64,000 nt of DNA from Porphyrobacter sp. HT-58-2. Its GTDB lineage: Bacteria; Pseudomonadota; Alphaproteobacteria; Sphingomonadales; Sphingomonadaceae. The translations under genes and the position numbers were made by a program. Shown piece by piece: positions 1-10,782 of the stretch. Each line of letters opens with the position of its first letter. The first letter of the stretch is position 1. The DNA is taken from positions 310,001 to 374,000 of the forward strand of contig NZ_CP022600.1 in NCBI RefSeq assembly GCF_002952215.1, written 5' to 3'. The notes beneath the pieces are model-generated. The model did no database searches and was not told where the DNA came from. It saw only the letters and a program-made list of their open reading frames with translations.

Positions 1-235
1 CGAGCGACGCGGTCGCACCGATCTGGGTCATGGTCGAGAGCATGTTCTTCGATCGGGTCAGACCGCCATAGAACAGCGAAAGCCCCGGCAGGATCATCAG
101 CAGAACCAGCAGGGTCGACGTCATCATCCAGGCGTTGTTGCCCGGGTTTGGCACCGCAGGCGCAGCAAGCGCGGGGGTGGCCAGCAGTGCGGCGCCGGTC
201 ATCACAGCCGCGGAATTGACGAGAAAACGCTTCAT
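1..235 (-). CDS. amtB: AmtB-family ammonium transporter, N-terminal part (runs off window)
   Basis: This is the first 78 codons of an ammonium channel; the rest lies beyond the left edge. The reading begins [12 protein letters not shown], with a cleavable signal peptide ending in the Ala-Leu-Ala site near residue 24. Proteobacterial AmtB proteins carry such a signal so that the mature N-terminus is periplasmic. The first membrane helix follows, with the family-typical segment [11 protein letters not shown] and then [10 protein letters not shown]. The gene starts 13 bp after the stop of glnK, so the two form the classic glnK-amtB operon in which GlnK plugs the channel when nitrogen is plentiful. 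Expression should come from the sigma-54 promoter upstream of glnK. Family identity is secure; substrate range cannot be judged from this fragment. Confidence 0.93.
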   Translation of the reverse strand, partial: MKRFLVNSAAVMTGAALLATPALAAPAVPNPGNNAWMMTSTLLVLLMILPGLSLFYGGLTRSKNMLSTMTQIGATASL

Positions 236-248
236 CTCAATGGACCCC

Positions 249-913
<665 letters not shown>

Positions 914-1783
914 TCACAAGAAATCGCGCAGGGTAGCGATGAAGCGGTCGAACTGGTCGTGGTGGAGCCAGTGGCCGGCCTGTTCGAACTCGATCACTTT
1001 CGCCGTCTTGAAATGGGCGATGCGCCCGTCCTTTTCCGGGTTGGAGGCCCAGGAATCCGCCCCGTAAAGCAGTAGGGTCGGGCAGGTGATCGCCCCCCAT
1101 AGCGCCTCGATGAATTCGTCGCCGATGTCCTCGACCGGCCAGACATTGAGGTGCGGATCGAACTTCCAGCTATAGGTACCGTCCTCGTTGCGGTTGACCC
1201 CGTGGACGGTCAAATGCCGCGCCTGCTCTTCGGTGAGGTAGGCGTTCTCCTCGATCATGCGGGCGAAGGCGGCTTCGATGCTTTCATATTTGCGCGGGGT
1301 GCGCCCAGCGGCCTTGCGCTTCTTCTCGATCCATTCGGCGAGGCGTTCGGGATAGGGAACAGAACGCTGCTTGGCGCGGTATTCGGGCGAAGGGCCTAGG
1401 CCCTCGATCGCGACCAGCTTGGTCACCATGTCGGGGAAGGCACCTGCATAGCGCAGCGCGACATTGCCGCCCATCGAATGCGCCACCATCCGCACCGGGC
1501 CGACGCCCAGCTGGTGCACCAGCTGGGCCAGATCATAGACCATGTCGGCCGCGGAATAGACACCGTCCGAGACCCAGTCGCTATCGCCATGTCCGCGGTG
1601 GTCCATGGCAATGACATGGTAATCCTCGCGCAAAGCCTCGGCGGTCCAGTCCCAGCTGCGCGCGTGGTCGCGGCCCCCATGCACCAGCACCAGCGGCGGT
1701 TTGCCGCGCCCGCCCCAATCGAGGTAGTTGAGGCGAAGGCGCTGCGAGATGAAGGTCTGCGAAGTCGGGCCGGTATCGTGCAT
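914..1783 (-). CDS. alpha/beta-fold hydrolase
   Basis: This is a cytosolic alpha/beta hydrolase of about 289 residues with no signal peptide. It shows the oxyanion-hole motif VLVHGGRDHARSWDW near residues 32-46 and the segment DHRGHGDSD near 61. The nucleophile elbow is AHSMGGN, with Ser103. The likely acidic residue lies in LYGADSWAS and the catalytic His in QAGHWLHHDQF near the C-terminus. The substrate cannot be predicted. I prefer the start at 1783 (MHDTGPTSQ), which directly precedes the conserved beta-strand region. A longer form from 1831 would begin at the edge of a palindromic repeat, and its extra residues look non-conserved. The gene follows prfC on the same strand, separated by that repeat. 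Confidence 0.82.
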   Translation of the reverse strand: MHDTGPTSQTFISQRLRLNYLDWGGRGKPPLVLVHGGRDHARSWDWTAEALREDYHVIAMDHRGHGDSDWVSDGVYSAADMVYDLAQLVHQLGVGPVRMVAHSMGGNVALRYAGAFPDMVTKLVAIEGLGPSPEYRAKQRSVPYPERLAEWIEKKRKAAGRTPRKYESIEAAFARMIEENAYLTEEQARHLTVHGVNRNEDGTYSWKFDPHLNVWPVEDIGDEFIEALWGAITCPTLLLYGADSWASNPEKDGRIAHFKTAKVIEFEQAGHWLHHDQFDRFIATLRDFL

Positions 1784-1831
1784 GGCGGTTGCTTTGGCCA
1801 AATGCACGCGGTTCGGCAAGTCACCCAACAT

Positions 1832-1897
1832 CCGTTCGTGTCGAGCGAAGTCGAGACACTTGGCCTCGGTGCCTCTCGACTACGCTCGAGGCGAACG
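1832..1897. repeat. 66-bp dispersed palindromic repeat, copy 1
   Basis: This intergenic element begins CCGTTCGTGTCGAGCGAAG and ends CTCGAGGCGAACG. Its two ends form an imperfect hairpin (TCGAGCGAAGTCGAGA against TCTCGACTACGCTCGA, one mismatch, with CGTTCG/CGAACG outside). Copies of the same length and orientation lie at 32109-32174 and 63161-63226. It sits between the prfC stop and the hydrolase start. Confidence 0.85.
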
Positions 1898-1908
1898 TAG
1901 GTTGCGGC

Positions 1909-3429
1909 TTACCGTTCCTTCGTGGCCGAGAAGGTTAGCTGCGGGTTCTTCTCGACCTGATAGCTCACGTCCCACGGGCTCTTGGCCATGAACACCATAT
2001 CGCCGTCGCGGTCCTTGGCGAGGTTGGCGCGGTTGAAGCTGGCGAATTCGTCGAGGGTCTTGTCATCCCCCTTGATCCAGCGCGCGGTGGCGAAGGGCGA
2101 GGGTTCAAGCACGGCCTCGACCTTGTATTCGGCCTCGAGCCGGGAAATCAGCACTTCGAGCTGCAGCTGGCCGACCACGCCGACGATGTGGGCCGAACCG
2201 ATCTCGGGGTAGAAGACCTGAATGACGCCCTCCTCGGAGAGGTCGTCGAGCGCCTTCCTCAGCTGCTTGGTCTTGGTCGGGTCCTTCAGCTGCACCCGGC
2301 GCAGGATTTCCGGCGCGAAGTTGGGCAGGCCCGTGAAGCGCACCTGATTGCGTTCCGACAGGGTATCGCCCACCCTCAGCGTCCCGTGGTTGGGAATCCC
2401 GATAATGTCGCCCGCCTCTGCCGTATCGGCCAGTTCGCGGTCCTGCGCGAAGAACAGGATCGGGGAATGCACCGCAATCGGCTTGCCCAGCCCGCTCGGC
2501 GTCAGCTTCATGCCGCGTTTGAAGGTGCCCGAAACCTGCCGCATGAAGGCGATGCGGTCGCGGTGGTTGGGGTCCATGTTGGCCTGCACCTTGAAGATGA
2601 AGCCGGTGACCTCGTCGCGCTCAGGGCTGATCTGCTCCTCGCCTGCAGGCTGGGGCCGGGGCGGCGGGGCGAAGCGGGCGATGGCGTGGATCAGCTCCTC
2701 GACCCCGAAATTCTTGAGCGCCGATCCGAAATAGACCGGCGTGAGGTCGCCGTGGCGGAAGGCTTCGAGGTCGAACTCCGGATAACCCCCCCGCGCCAGC
2801 TCGATCTCGTCTTGGAACCGCTGCGGGATCGCGGCGGTGTCGCGGGTGCCGAGAAACTCGCGGCTCGGCCCTTCGGGGCGGCTGACGGTCTCGGTGGCGA
2901 AATCAAGCAGGCCCTCGAACTCGCCGCCCATGCCAATCGGCCACATCTGGGGGCTGACATCCAGCGCGAGCATATCGGCGACTTCGTCCAGCGTCTCGAA
3001 GGGATCGCGGCCCTCGCGGTCGACCTTGTTGACGAAGGTGAGGATGGGGACGGAGCGCAGGCGGCAGACCTCGAACAGCTTGCGGGTCTGCGGCTCGATG
3101 CCCTTGGCCGCGTCGATCACCATTACGGCGCTGTCGACGGCGGTCAGTGTGCGGTAGGTGTCTTCCGAGAAGTCCTCGTGGCCGGGCGTGTCGAGCAGGT
3201 TGAAGACGATCCCGTCCTTCTGGAAGGTCATCACGCTCGAGGTGACGGAAATCCCACGCTGCTGCTCGATCTTCATCCAGTCCGACCGCGCCCGCCGCGC
3301 CGCCCCGCGCGCCTTGACCTCGCCCGCAAGGTGGATCGCGCCGCCTTGCAGCAGCAGCTTTTCGGTGAGCGTTGTCTTACCCGCGTCAGGGTGCGAGATG
3401 ATCGCGAAGGTGCGGCGATTGCTAGTCAT
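1909..3429 (-). CDS. prfC: peptide chain release factor 3 (RF3)
   Basis: This encodes the class II release factor GTPase that recycles RF1 and RF2 from the ribosome after peptide release. The 506-residue protein carries the G1 loop HPDAGKTT (residues 13-20), the RF3-style segment QQRGISVTSSVM, G3 DTPGHEDF (80-87) and G4 NKVD (134-137). Domain II and the RF3 C-terminal domain follow, including FYPEIGSAHIVGVVGQLQLEVL. It is slightly shorter than E. coli RF3 (529 aa) but complete. Its start overlaps the end of the upstream SDR gene by 8 bp, so the two are probably translationally coupled. The dispersed repeat lies 11 bp after its stop. Confidence 0.96.
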   Translation of the reverse strand: MTSNRRTFAIISHPDAGKTTLTEKLLLQGGAIHLAGEVKARGAARRARSDWMKIEQQRGISVTSSVMTFQKDGIVFNLLDTPGHEDFSEDTYRTLTAVDSAVMVIDAAKGIEPQTRKLFEVCRLRSVPILTFVNKVDREGRDPFETLDEVADMLALDVSPQMWPIGMGGEFEGLLDFATETVSRPEGPSREFLGTRDTAAIPQRFQDEIELARGGYPEFDLEAFRHGDLTPVYFGSALKNFGVEELIHAIARFAPPPRPQPAGEEQISPERDEVTGFIFKVQANMDPNHRDRIAFMRQVSGTFKRGMKLTPSGLGKPIAVHSPILFFAQDRELADTAEAGDIIGIPNHGTLRVGDTLSERNQVRFTGLPNFAPEILRRVQLKDPTKTKQLRKALDDLSEEGVIQVFYPEIGSAHIVGVVGQLQLEVLISRLEAEYKVEAVLEPSPFATARWIKGDDKTLDEFASFNRANLAKDRDGDMVFMAKSPWDVSYQVEKNPQLTFSATKER

Positions 3430-4168
3430 TGCGCGCGACGCGGAAGCCCGCGAAGTCCTGGTTGACCGGCATCAGTTCGATGCGGTTGATGTTGAGATGC
3501 GGCGGCAGGCTCGCGATCCAGCCGATGGTGTCGGCGATATCCTCGCCCGTCATCGGGTTGACCCCGGCGTAGAGGCTGTCGGAGGCTTCCTGGCTGCCGG
3601 TGCGCACGAGGGTGAATTCGGTCTCGACCATCCCCGGCTCGATGCTGGTGACGCGCACACCGGTGCCGTGGAGGTCGGCGCGCAGGGCGAGGGTGAAGTG
3701 GTTCACGAAGGCCTTGGATCCGGCATAAACGTTGCCACCCGGATAGACGTAGCTCCCCGCGACCGAGCCGATGGCGATGATCGCGCCCTTGCGTTCGATC
3801 AGCTTCGGCAACAGCTTGCGGGTCAGCACCACCATCGCGGTGACGTTGGTGTCGATCATCGTCTGCCAATCATCGAGATTGGCGTGCTGCGCCGGGGAGA
3901 GGCCTTGGGCGAGGCCCGCGTTGTTGACCAGCAGATCGATATCGCGGAACCCCTCGGGCAGCCCCGCCAGCGCCGCATCCATCGCGGCGGTATCGCGCAC
4001 GTCGAAGCACACCGCGTGGACCCTGTCCGCGCCCAGCTCGGCAACCAGCGCATCAAGCCGCTCCTGCCGCCGCCCGGTGGCGACGCAGCGCCAGCCGTCC
4101 TTTACGAGACGACGCACCGTAGCGAGGCCGATCCCGGCGGTGGCACCGGTGACAAAAGCGGTTCTCAT
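3422..4168 (-). CDS. short-chain dehydrogenase/reductase (YdfG-like)
   Basis: This is a classical SDR of 248 residues. It has the cofactor motif TGATAGIG (7-14), NNAG at 82-85, and the catalytic Ser135, Tyr148 and Lys152 in GSVAGSY and YAGSK. The Arg cluster in ATGRRQERL after the second strand favours NADPH. The sequence resembles YdfG-type 3-hydroxy-acid dehydrogenases, which act on serine, 3-hydroxypropionate and related acids, but the exact substrate is not shown. Its ATG shares the tetranucleotide ATGA with the pheT stop, and its end overlaps the prfC start, so pheS-pheT-SDR-prfC reads as one operon. Function is confident at the fold level only. Confidence 0.85.
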   Translation of the reverse strand: MRTAFVTGATAGIGLATVRRLVKDGWRCVATGRRQERLDALVAELGADRVHAVCFDVRDTAAMDAALAGLPEGFRDIDLLVNNAGLAQGLSPAQHANLDDWQTMIDTNVTAMVVLTRKLLPKLIERKGAIIAIGSVAGSYVYPGGNVYAGSKAFVNHFTLALRADLHGTGVRVTSIEPGMVETEFTLVRTGSQEASDSLYAGVNPMTGEDIADTIGWIASLPPHLNINRIELMPVNQDFAGFRVARND

Positions 4169-6555
4169 CCGCGCAGCTCCCCGCCCAGCTTGGCCGCCGC
4201 AGCCACGATCTTCTCGGCGATGGCCTTCAATTCGGCGTCCTTGAAGCTCGCCTCGCCCGGCTGGAGCGTGACTTCGACAGCGATGGACTTCTGCCCCTCG
4301 GGCACGCCTTGCCCCGCGAAGACGTCGAACACGCGCACGCTGGAGATGAAGGCCTTGTCAGCGCCCTGCACGGCGCGCACCAGATCGCCCGCAGCAAGTG
4401 TTGCCGGAACGAGGAAGGCGAAGTCGCGGGTCACGGCTTGCAGCGCGGGCGGCGTGAAGCCCGGGCGGGCGAAAGCCGCGCCCTTCTTCGCGGGGATCGC
4501 GTCAAGGAACAGCTCGACCGCAGCGATGGACCCGTCGGCGTCGAAGGCCTTGAGGGTCGCCGGATGCACCATCCCGAAGCGCGCCAGCACCACCTTGGGG
4601 CCGAGGCGCAGCGTGGCCGACTGGCCGGGATGGAACTGCGGCCCAGCATCCCCCATCACCATCAGGTTGGCCACCGGAGCGCCCGCAGCTTCAAGCAGCT
4701 GGAGCGCCAGCGCCTTGGCGTCATAGGCGTCGAACGACTTGGCCTTGCCGCTTTGCCAGCCGCGCGGGGCCTTCTCACCCGCCAGCACGATGCCGAGGGT
4801 CGGCTTTTCGTCGCTGAGGCCGTTCGCGCCCCGGAAGTAACGCCGCCCGATTTCGAACAACCGCGAGGCTGCCGCACCGCGATCGGCATTGCGCTTGGCC
4901 GCCATCAGCAGGCCGGGGAGCAGCGAGGGGCGCATCGCCTTCATGTCCTCGCTGATCGGGTTGGCGAGCACCCACGGAGCGCCATTGCCGTCCGAGAAGT
5001 GGGTCGCGGCCCAGGTGGGCAGGAAGGACCACGTCACCGCTTCGTTCAAGCCACTGGCGGCAGCGGCGCGGCGCAGGCCACGCTCCAGCTTCTGCTGCGG
5101 CGTGGCGGTGGGGCGGGCGACGCCTTCTGCGCGGGGGAGCGCGACGCTGGCGACCTTGTCGAGGCCGTGGATGCGGACGACTTCCTCGACCAGATCGGCC
5201 GGGCCTTCGATGTCGTGGCGGCGCAGCGGGCAAGTCACTTCCCAATCGCTTCCCACGCTGAAACCAAGGCTTTCGAGGATGCGCTTCTGCTCGCCCTCGG
5301 CCACCTCCACCCCGCCGAGGCGCAGCGTCAGGCCGGGGTCGAAAGCGACGACCTTGGCGTCAGACGGCGGCGAACCGGCGCGAATGACTTCGCTAGGCTG
5401 GCCGCCTGCAAGTTCCACGATCAGCCCGGTGAGCAGGTCGAGGCCAGCGTCCAGAAACGCCGGATCAACCCCGCGCTCGAACCGCGTGCGCGCGTCGGAG
5501 GAAAGCCCCAGCTTGCGCCCCGTCGCGCCGATGCGGGCGGGGTCGAAATAGGCGATTTCGAGCAGCACATCGGTGGTCGTCTCCGACACCCCCGAATGTT
5601 CGCCGCCCATGATGCCCGCGATATCGTGCACTTGGCTCTCGTCCGCGATGACGACCATCTCGCTGTCGAGCGAATAGCTCTTCTCGTTGAGCGCCAGCAC
5701 CTCTTCGCCGTCCTTCGCGCGCCGCGCCACCACCGCGCCCGAGACCTTTGCGAGGTCATAGGCGTGCGCCGGACGGCCGAAGCCGAGCATCAGGTAGTTG
5801 GTGAGGTCAACCAGCAGCGAGATCGGGCGCTGGCCCGCGCTCTTGAGGCGCGCCTGCAGCCAGTCGGGCGAGGGGCCGTTCTTCACGCCCTTCACCACGC
5901 GACCATAGAACGCCGGGCAGCCTTCCGCATCGTCGGTGCGGATGTCGACCGGGCAAGCGCCCGCCGCGCTGAACGCCGGCATGGCAATCGGCTTCAGCGT
6001 CCCCAGCCCCTTCGCCGCCAGATCGCGGGCGATGCCGTAGACGCCCATGCAATCGGGGCGGTTCGGCGTCACGGCGACTTCAATCACCGGGTCCGAGCCG
6101 TGATAATCGGCAAAGGCGGTGCCGACCGGCGCGTCGTCGGGCAGTTCGATGATGCCATCGTGATCATCGCCCAGCTCCAGCTCGCGGGTCGAGCACATCA
6201 TGCCGTTCGATTCGACGCCGCGGATCGCGCTCTTGCGCAAGACCATGCCGTTGGCGGGGACGGTCGCGCCGGGCAGGCCAAGCACGCCCTTCATCCCCGC
6301 CCGCGCATTGGGCGCGCCGCACACGACTTGCAGCGGCTGGCCGTCGCCGGTGTCGACGGTGAGCACCTGAAGCTTGTCGGCATCGGGATGGCGCGCCGCG
6401 GTCAGCACATGGGCGATGCGGAAACCGGCGAGCTTTTCCGCCGGGTCTTCCACGCCCTCGACCTCGAGGCCGATGGCATTGAGCGCGTCGCAGATCTCCG
6501 CGACGGTGGCGTCGGTTTCAAGGTAGTCCTTGAGCCAGGTCAGCGAGAACTTCAT
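4165..6555 (-). CDS. pheT: phenylalanyl-tRNA synthetase beta subunit
   Basis: This is the 796-residue beta subunit of the alpha2-beta2 phenylalanyl-tRNA synthetase. It starts [18 protein letters not shown]. The N-terminal EMAP/OB-type tRNA-binding domain (about 40-150) contains [15 protein letters not shown]3/B4 editing and B5 domains follow, the latter with [18 protein letters not shown] and LFEIGRRYF segments. The C-terminal anticodon-binding FDX-ACB domain begins near [18 protein letters not shown]. The start at 6555 is fixed by the family N-terminus and by ATGA overlap with the pheS stop; an in-frame extension upstream reads through pheS and is not credible. Confidence 0.97.
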   Translation of the reverse strand: MKFSLTWLKDYLETDATVAEICDALNAIGLEVEGVEDPAEKLAGFRIAHVLTAARHPDADKLQVLTVDTGDGQPLQVVCGAPNARAGMKGVLGLPGATVPANGMVLRKSAIRGVESNGMMCSTRELELGDDHDGIIELPDDAPVGTAFADYHGSDPVIEVAVTPNRPDCMGVYGIARDLAAKGLGTLKPIAMPAFSAAGACPVDIRTDDAEGCPAFYGRVVKGVKNGPSPDWLQARLKSAGQRPISLLVDLTNYLMLGFGRPAHAYDLAKVSGAVVARRAKDGEEVLALNEKSYSLDSEMVVIADESQVHDIAGIMGGEHSGVSETTTDVLLEIAYFDPARIGATGRKLGLSSDARTRFERGVDPAFLDAGLDLLTGLIVELAGGQPSEVIRAGSPPSDAKVVAFDPGLTLRLGGVEVAEGEQKRILESLGFSVGSDWEVTCPLRRHDIEGPADLVEEVVRIHGLDKVASVALPRAEGVARPTATPQQKLERGLRRAAAASGLNEAVTWSFLPTWAATHFSDGNGAPWVLANPISEDMKAMRPSLLPGLLMAAKRNADRGAAASRLFEIGRRYFRGANGLSDEKPTLGIVLAGEKAPRGWQSGKAKSFDAYDAKALALQLLEAAGAPVANLMVMGDAGPQFHPGQSATLRLGPKVVLARFGMVHPATLKAFDADGSIAAVELFLDAIPAKKGAAFARPGFTPPALQAVTRDFAFLVPATLAAGDLVRAVQGADKAFISSVRVFDVFAGQGVPEGQKSIAVEVTLQPGEASFKDAELKAIAEKIVAAAAKLGGELRG

Positions 6556-7652
6556 GCGCGTGCTCCCACACCGGCGGACAGGGTCGGCTGGTCGAAGGGC
6601 GAGAAGCCGTAATGCGCCAGCCAGCGCGGGTCGCCATCGAAGAAGGCGCGCAGGTCGTTCATCCCGTATTTGAGCATGGCGATGCGATCGATCCCGAGGC
6701 CGAAGGCGAAGCCCTGCCATTCCTTCGGATCAAGCCCGGCGAATTCGAGCACGCGGGCATTGACCATCCCGCTGCCGCCCAGCTCCATCCACGCATGGCC
6801 CGGCGCATCACCGTGTCCGCCGACGACGCGGCGGCCACCTTCGGTGGAATAGCCGACATCGACCTCGACGCTCGGCTCGGTGAAGGGGAAGTAGGAGGGG
6901 CGCAGGCGCAGGGTAATGTCCTCGCGCTCGAAGAAGGCCTTGAAGAAGGTCTCCAGCGTCCACTTGAGGTGGCCGAGGTGAATGTCGCGGTCGATCACCA
7001 GCCCTTCGACCTGATGGAACATCGGCGTGTGGGTCGCATCGCTGTCCGAGCGATAGACGCGGCCCGGCGCGATGATCCGGATCGGTGCGCCCTGATCGAG
7101 CATCGCGCGGATCTGGACGGGCGAGGTGTGGGTGCGCAGCAGCACGTCCTTCCCCTCGGCGGTCTTGTCGGGGAAGTAGAACGTATCATGCATCGCCCGC
7201 GCGGGGTGGGTTTCATCCATGTTAAGCGCGGTGAAGTTATGCCAGTCGTCCTCGATCTCCGGCCCGGTGGCGACGGCAAAGCCGAGATCGGCGAAGATTT
7301 CCGCCAACTCGTCCATCACCTGCGACACCGGATGCACCGAACCCTTGGGTGCCACGGCGGCAGGCAAGGTCAGGTCTACCGTCTCGCGCACCAGCTGCTC
7401 TTCGAGCGCGGCGGCCTCCAGCGCGGCCTTCTTGGCATCCAACGCCTCGGCAATCGCGGCGCGGGCGCTCTGGATCACAGGCGCGGCAGCGGTGCGCTCA
7501 TCCGGGCTCATACCGCCCAAGGTCTTGAGGGCAAGGCTGACCCAGCCCTTCTTGCCGAGGGTTTCGAGCCGCTCGGCCTCAAGCGCATCAAGGCTGTCAG
7601 CCGCTGCAATCGCGGCCAGCGCGGCCTCGGTCTGGGAAGTGATTTCGATCAT
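6552..7652 (-). CDS. pheS: phenylalanyl-tRNA synthetase alpha subunit
   Basis: This is the 366-residue catalytic alpha subunit. The N-terminal coiled coil (about 1-100, rich in Ala, Glu and Lys) binds tRNA(Phe). The class II core follows, with motif 2 in [20 protein letters not shown] and motif 3 in [16 protein letters not shown]. It charges tRNA(Phe) together with PheT, whose gene overlaps its stop by 4 bp. The start MIEITSQTE at 7652 gives normal length; the visible ribosome-binding site is weak. I see no leader peptide or T-box upstream. Confidence 0.97.
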   Translation of the reverse strand: MIEITSQTEAALAAIAAADSLDALEAERLETLGKKGWVSLALKTLGGMSPDERTAAAPVIQSARAAIAEALDAKKAALEAAALEEQLVRETVDLTLPAAVAPKGSVHPVSQVMDELAEIFADLGFAVATGPEIEDDWHNFTALNMDETHPARAMHDTFYFPDKTAEGKDVLLRTHTSPVQIRAMLDQGAPIRIIAPGRVYRSDSDATHTPMFHQVEGLVIDRDIHLGHLKWTLETFFKAFFEREDITLRLRPSYFPFTEPSVEVDVGYSTEGGRRVVGGHGDAPGHAWMELGGSGMVNARVLEFAGLDPKEWQGFAFGLGIDRIAMLKYGMNDLRAFFDGDPRWLAHYGFSPFDQPTLSAGVGARA

Positions 7653-7749
7653 GGGTTCGGGCGATCTGCGCAAAGGAAAACGTGCGCCGCCCGCTAGCGG
7701 GAAATCGCCCGCATTGCAAAGCGCCAATGCCCCGCCACAATAGTGCAGG

Positions 7750-8680
7750 TCAGCGGTGTACAGGCGGATCGAGTGTCTGCGCCGGACTGCCCCAGACGCG
7801 CGCCCGCGCTTCCATGAAGGATGTGAGGATCGGGTGGTCGAGCGCGGCATACTCGCTCGGGTTCATGGTCATGAACTCGCGGAACTCGCGGGTGAACTGC
7901 GCCTGATCGTGGTAATGCGCATCCATCGCTTCCGTCCAGCGCGTACCACGCTGGAGCATGAAGGTCGTCAGGCTGCGCATGAAACGCTGGCGACGCATCA
8001 GCAGCTTGGGCGCAAAACCGAAATAGCGCATGCAGACACGCTCCAGCGTGCGAATGCTCATGGCGCAGGCATCGGCCAGTTCATGCACCGTGGCATGGTC
8101 CCCGCTCACCAGCGCCGCATGGACTCGGGCAATGCGCGGTTCGTCGCGGTTGGGGCGCATCGCCCGGGTCATGACAGCGACCAGCGCCGCGAACTGCTCA
8201 TCGATGCTCGCCTCCGGGTCGCACAACACATCGCCGAGGCTGGCAAAGTGTCGGAATGCCGGGTGTTGTGCGCCATCGCAAATGAGGTTGGCGCAGTCGC
8301 TGGCATCGGCATCGATGAAACGCGCCCAGCCCAGCGGAAGGAAACCAACGCCCCACATCCGCACCGGCCCCAAAGAGAAGCGGCATGGCAACGCGCTTGG
8401 CCCGGTGCCGACAAAGCGTACGCCGCTGATCCGGGTCGCGCCAATCTCCGCCTCGGGGGTGGGTTCCGCAGAAGAAGCGAATATTACCCCATTCGGGCTG
8501 GAGATAATCGGTAACTGGCTGTGACCCGGCCGGCATATCGAGCGCCAGGTGATAGAAGGTGGTGAAGCACCCCTCGAACTGCGCGGGCGGTTCGCGAAAC
8601 TCGGCCGTCAGGCGATGTCGCGCCAGATGCGCAGAACCCGATTCAGCACCCTGATTACTGCCTTCCCCCATAGGCACCAT
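7750..8680 (-). pseudogene. AraC-family transcriptional regulator, interrupted by a one-base frameshift
   Basis: Two minus-strand readings in different frames together make one AraC-type regulator of about 310 residues. The N-terminal part begins at 8680 and reaches LQPEWGNIRFFCGTHP. The remainder continues in the +1 frame from PEAEIGATRISGVRF through VRMWGVGFLPLGWARF to a C-terminal double helix-turn-helix. That domain contains LADACAMSIRTLERVCMRYFG and [16 protein letters not shown]. The switch falls in a run of five G (plus strand 8455-8459); removing one base restores a seamless protein. It is either a recently broken gene or a homopolymer error in the assembly. The ligand and targets are unknown. 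It lies alone between pheS and rplT. Confidence 0.8.
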
Positions 8681-8738
8681 AAAGCGCAGATGGCGCAGAC
8701 TTACAAGGCTGGTGGCGGATCCTTACAATAGCGGAACG

Positions 8739-8773
8739 AAAAAGGGGCAGGGTCCCTCAAGGAACCTGCCCCC
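8739..8773 (-). terminator. rho-independent terminator after rplT
   Basis: On the minus strand an 8-bp GC-rich stem (GGGGCAGG paired with CCTGCCCC) is followed by TTTTT. It stands 42 bp downstream of the rplT stop and should end the rpmI-rplT transcript. Confidence 0.88.
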
Positions 8774-8814
8774 GATTTCGTGTCTGGCAGCGGCAAATGC
8801 CGACTGCCGAAGCC

Positions 8815-9174
8815 TTAGGCGGGCAGCGCCGCCTTTGCCTGAGCGATCACGGCCTTGAAGGCGCCGCCTTCGTTCATGGCGAGATCGGCCATCGCCTTGC
8901 GGTCGAGCTCGATCCCGGCCAGCTTGATGCCGTGCATGAACTGCGAATAGGTCAGGCCTTCCATGCGGACAGCAGCGTTGATGCGCTGGATCCAGAGAGC
9001 GCGGAAAGTCCGCTTCTTCACCTTGCGGTCGCGGTAGGCGTACTGCCCGGCCTTCTCGACCGCCTGACGGGCGATGCGAATGGTGTTCTTGCGGCGACCA
9101 CGATAGCCCTTGGCCTGGTCCAGAATCCGCTTGTGCTTGGCGCGGGTGGTAACACCCCGTTTGACGCGTGCCAT
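8815..9174 (-). CDS. rplT: 50S ribosomal protein L20
   Basis: This is a 119-residue L20, a 23S rRNA-binding protein needed early in large-subunit assembly. It has the basic N-terminal extension [18 protein letters not shown] and the conserved segments [26 protein letters not shown] and RINAAVR. It follows rpmI by 53 bp, the usual order, and is closed by a strong terminator. infC, the usual partner upstream of rpmI, is not next to these genes here. Confidence 0.98.
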   Translation of the reverse strand: MARVKRGVTTRAKHKRILDQAKGYRGRRKNTIRIARQAVEKAGQYAYRDRKVKKRTFRALWIQRINAAVRMEGLTYSQFMHGIKLAGIELDRKAMADLAMNEGGAFKAVIAQAKAALPA

Positions 9175-9227
9175 ATCAGTATATCCTTGTTTCTAAGGTG
9201 CGTAAGGGGCGCAAGGCCCCGCTCGCA

Positions 9228-9431
9228 TCAATCCAGCCCGTAGGGCGCCCACTTCTTGATCGTCGGCGTATCATTGGCCGACAGGACCGAGGTGCCGCGG
9301 TTGGTGCGGATATACTTCGCGTTGTGGCTGATCAGCCGGTGACGCTTGCCAGCGACGCCGTGCTTGACCTTGCCGGTGGCGGTGATCTTGAAGCGCTTCT
9401 TCACACCGCTCTTGGTCTTCAGCTTGGGCAT
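9228..9431 (-). CDS. rpmI: 50S ribosomal protein L35
   Basis: This is a 67-residue L35 beginning [20 protein letters not shown], with the basic segment [19 protein letters not shown]. It is a small rRNA-binding protein of the large subunit. The start at 9431 is preceded by the ribosome-binding sequence AGGAG. The longer in-frame reading to 9674 has no similarity to L35 and is rejected. rplT follows in the same operon. The promoter must lie in 9432-9585, but no clear -35/-10 pair stood out. Confidence 0.97.
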   Translation of the reverse strand: MPKLKTKSGVKKRFKITATGKVKHGVAGKRHRLISHNAKYIRTNRGTSVLSANDTPTIKKWAPYGLD

Positions 9432-9585
9432 TTTCATCTCCTGCAAGAGACACGTCGGAACCGGCCATGGCAGCCCTTGTCGCCAGGCTGGCTGATTGAT
9501 TCGTGTCAGTGAAGTGCGGGCGCTTAGGCGGGAGAAGGCCGAAAGGCAAGGGGATACCGCTGCGCCAGCACGGCCCGCACCCGCA

Positions 9586-10782
9586 TTATTCGTGGCGCAA
9601 GGCGTCGATCGGGTCGAGCTGCGATGCACGGCGCGCCGGGTAATAGCCGAACACGATCCCCATGCCTGCGGCAAACACGAAGCTCACGATGTTGATGGCC
9701 GGGTCGAACACGAAAGGCACGTCGATCAAGGTGGCGATCCCGATCGAGGCGCCAAAGCCCAGCGCGATGCCGACCAGACCGCCCAGCGCGCACAGCACCA
9801 CCGCCTCGGTCAGGAACTGGAGCCGCACTTCGCTGGCCAGCGCGCCGATGGCAAGCCGGATGCCGATCTCGCGGGTGCGCTCAGTGACGGAGACCAGCAT
9901 GATGTTCATGATCCCGATCCCGCCGACCAACAGACTGATCGAGGCGATCACCGCCACCATCGCGGTCAGCGCGCCGGTCGCCGCACCAAGAGCCTGATTG
10001 ACCTGCGCGGTGTCGATGACGTTGAAATCATTGGGTTCGGCATCCTGCAACAGGCGCCGTTCACGCAGCAGGGCAACCAGCGAATCCTGGATCGTGGCAG
10101 GTGCATAGGCCGGGTCGTACTTGACCACGAAGAAATCGAGGTTCTCGTTCCCGCGGAACCGGCGCTGGACGTTCTTGATCGGCAGATAGACCGCATCATC
10201 ATCATCTGCGCCGCCGCCGCCCTGCCCCCGTTCTTGGACCGTGCCGATCACTTCGCACGATACATCGCCGATCCGCATCCGCGCACCGACCGGACTGGTT
10301 CCGGGCGGGAAGATCGCCTCGCGCACCTTGAGGCCGAGCAGGCAGACATTCTTGCCTGACAGTTCCTCGTCGCGGGTAAAGGGACGCCCCTCGTCGATCT
10401 TGACTGACTGCGCCTTGAGCAGGTCATTCGAGACCCCCTGCACGCGCGTATCCCAGTCCTGTCCGTTGTAGAAGGCCGTGGCGGTGGCAGAGACATTGCC
10501 CGCCGCAATCTCGACGCCCGCGATCTGCTGGCCAACTGCGCGCACGTCAGCCTCGTCGAAGGGGCGGATCGTGCCGCGGGTGGTGCGCACCGGGAAGACG
10601 ATGAAATTGCTCGCGCCCAAAGAGGAAATCTGATCCTGCACCGAGGCCGTCACGCCATTGCCGAGCGTCACCATCGTCACCACCGCGGCAACGCCGATGA
10701 TGATGCCAAGCGTCGTCAGGATCGAGCGCAGGATGTGGCGCCGGATCTCGCGCAACGCCAGAAGGATCGTCGTCCCCAGCAT
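9586..10782 (-). CDS. MacB-type ABC transporter permease
   Basis: This is a 398-residue permease of the MacB/FtsX type. One N-terminal membrane helix (about 19-42, [19 protein letters not shown]) is followed by a large periplasmic domain (about 45-270) containing a Gly/Asp run. Three C-terminal helices follow, starting at [28 protein letters not shown]. MacB proteins drive mechanotransmission across the inner membrane rather than passing substrate through themselves. Unlike E. coli MacB the ATPase is a separate gene here, whose stop and this start share the TGATG overlap. It is the last gene of a four-gene efflux operon. Substrates could be macrolides, lipopeptides or secreted peptides. Confidence 0.9.
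   Translation of the reverse strand: MLGTTILLALREIRRHILRSILTTLGIIIGVAAVVTMVTLGNGVTASVQDQISSLGASNFIVFPVRTTRGTIRPFDEADVRAVGQQIAGVEIAAGNVSATATAFYNGQDWDTRVQGVSNDLLKAQSVKIDEGRPFTRDEELSGKNVCLLGLKVREAIFPPGTSPVGARMRIGDVSCEVIGTVQERGQGGGGADDDDAVYLPIKNVQRRFRGNENLDFFVVKYDPAYAPATIQDSLVALLRERRLLQDAEPNDFNVIDTAQVNQALGAATGALTAMVAVIASISLLVGGIGIMNIMLVSVTERTREIGIRLAIGALASEVRLQFLTEAVVLCALGGLVGIALGFGASIGIATLIDVPFVFDPAINIVSFVFAAGMGIVFGYYPARRASQLDPIDALRHE

Noticed and set aside
4309..6612. Long open frame (about 770 codons) on the plus strand opposite pheT
   Set aside because: It is a GC-rich antisense shadow. The minus strand encodes a full PheT with all family motifs, while the antisense product is Arg/Gly/His-rich low-complexity sequence without domains.
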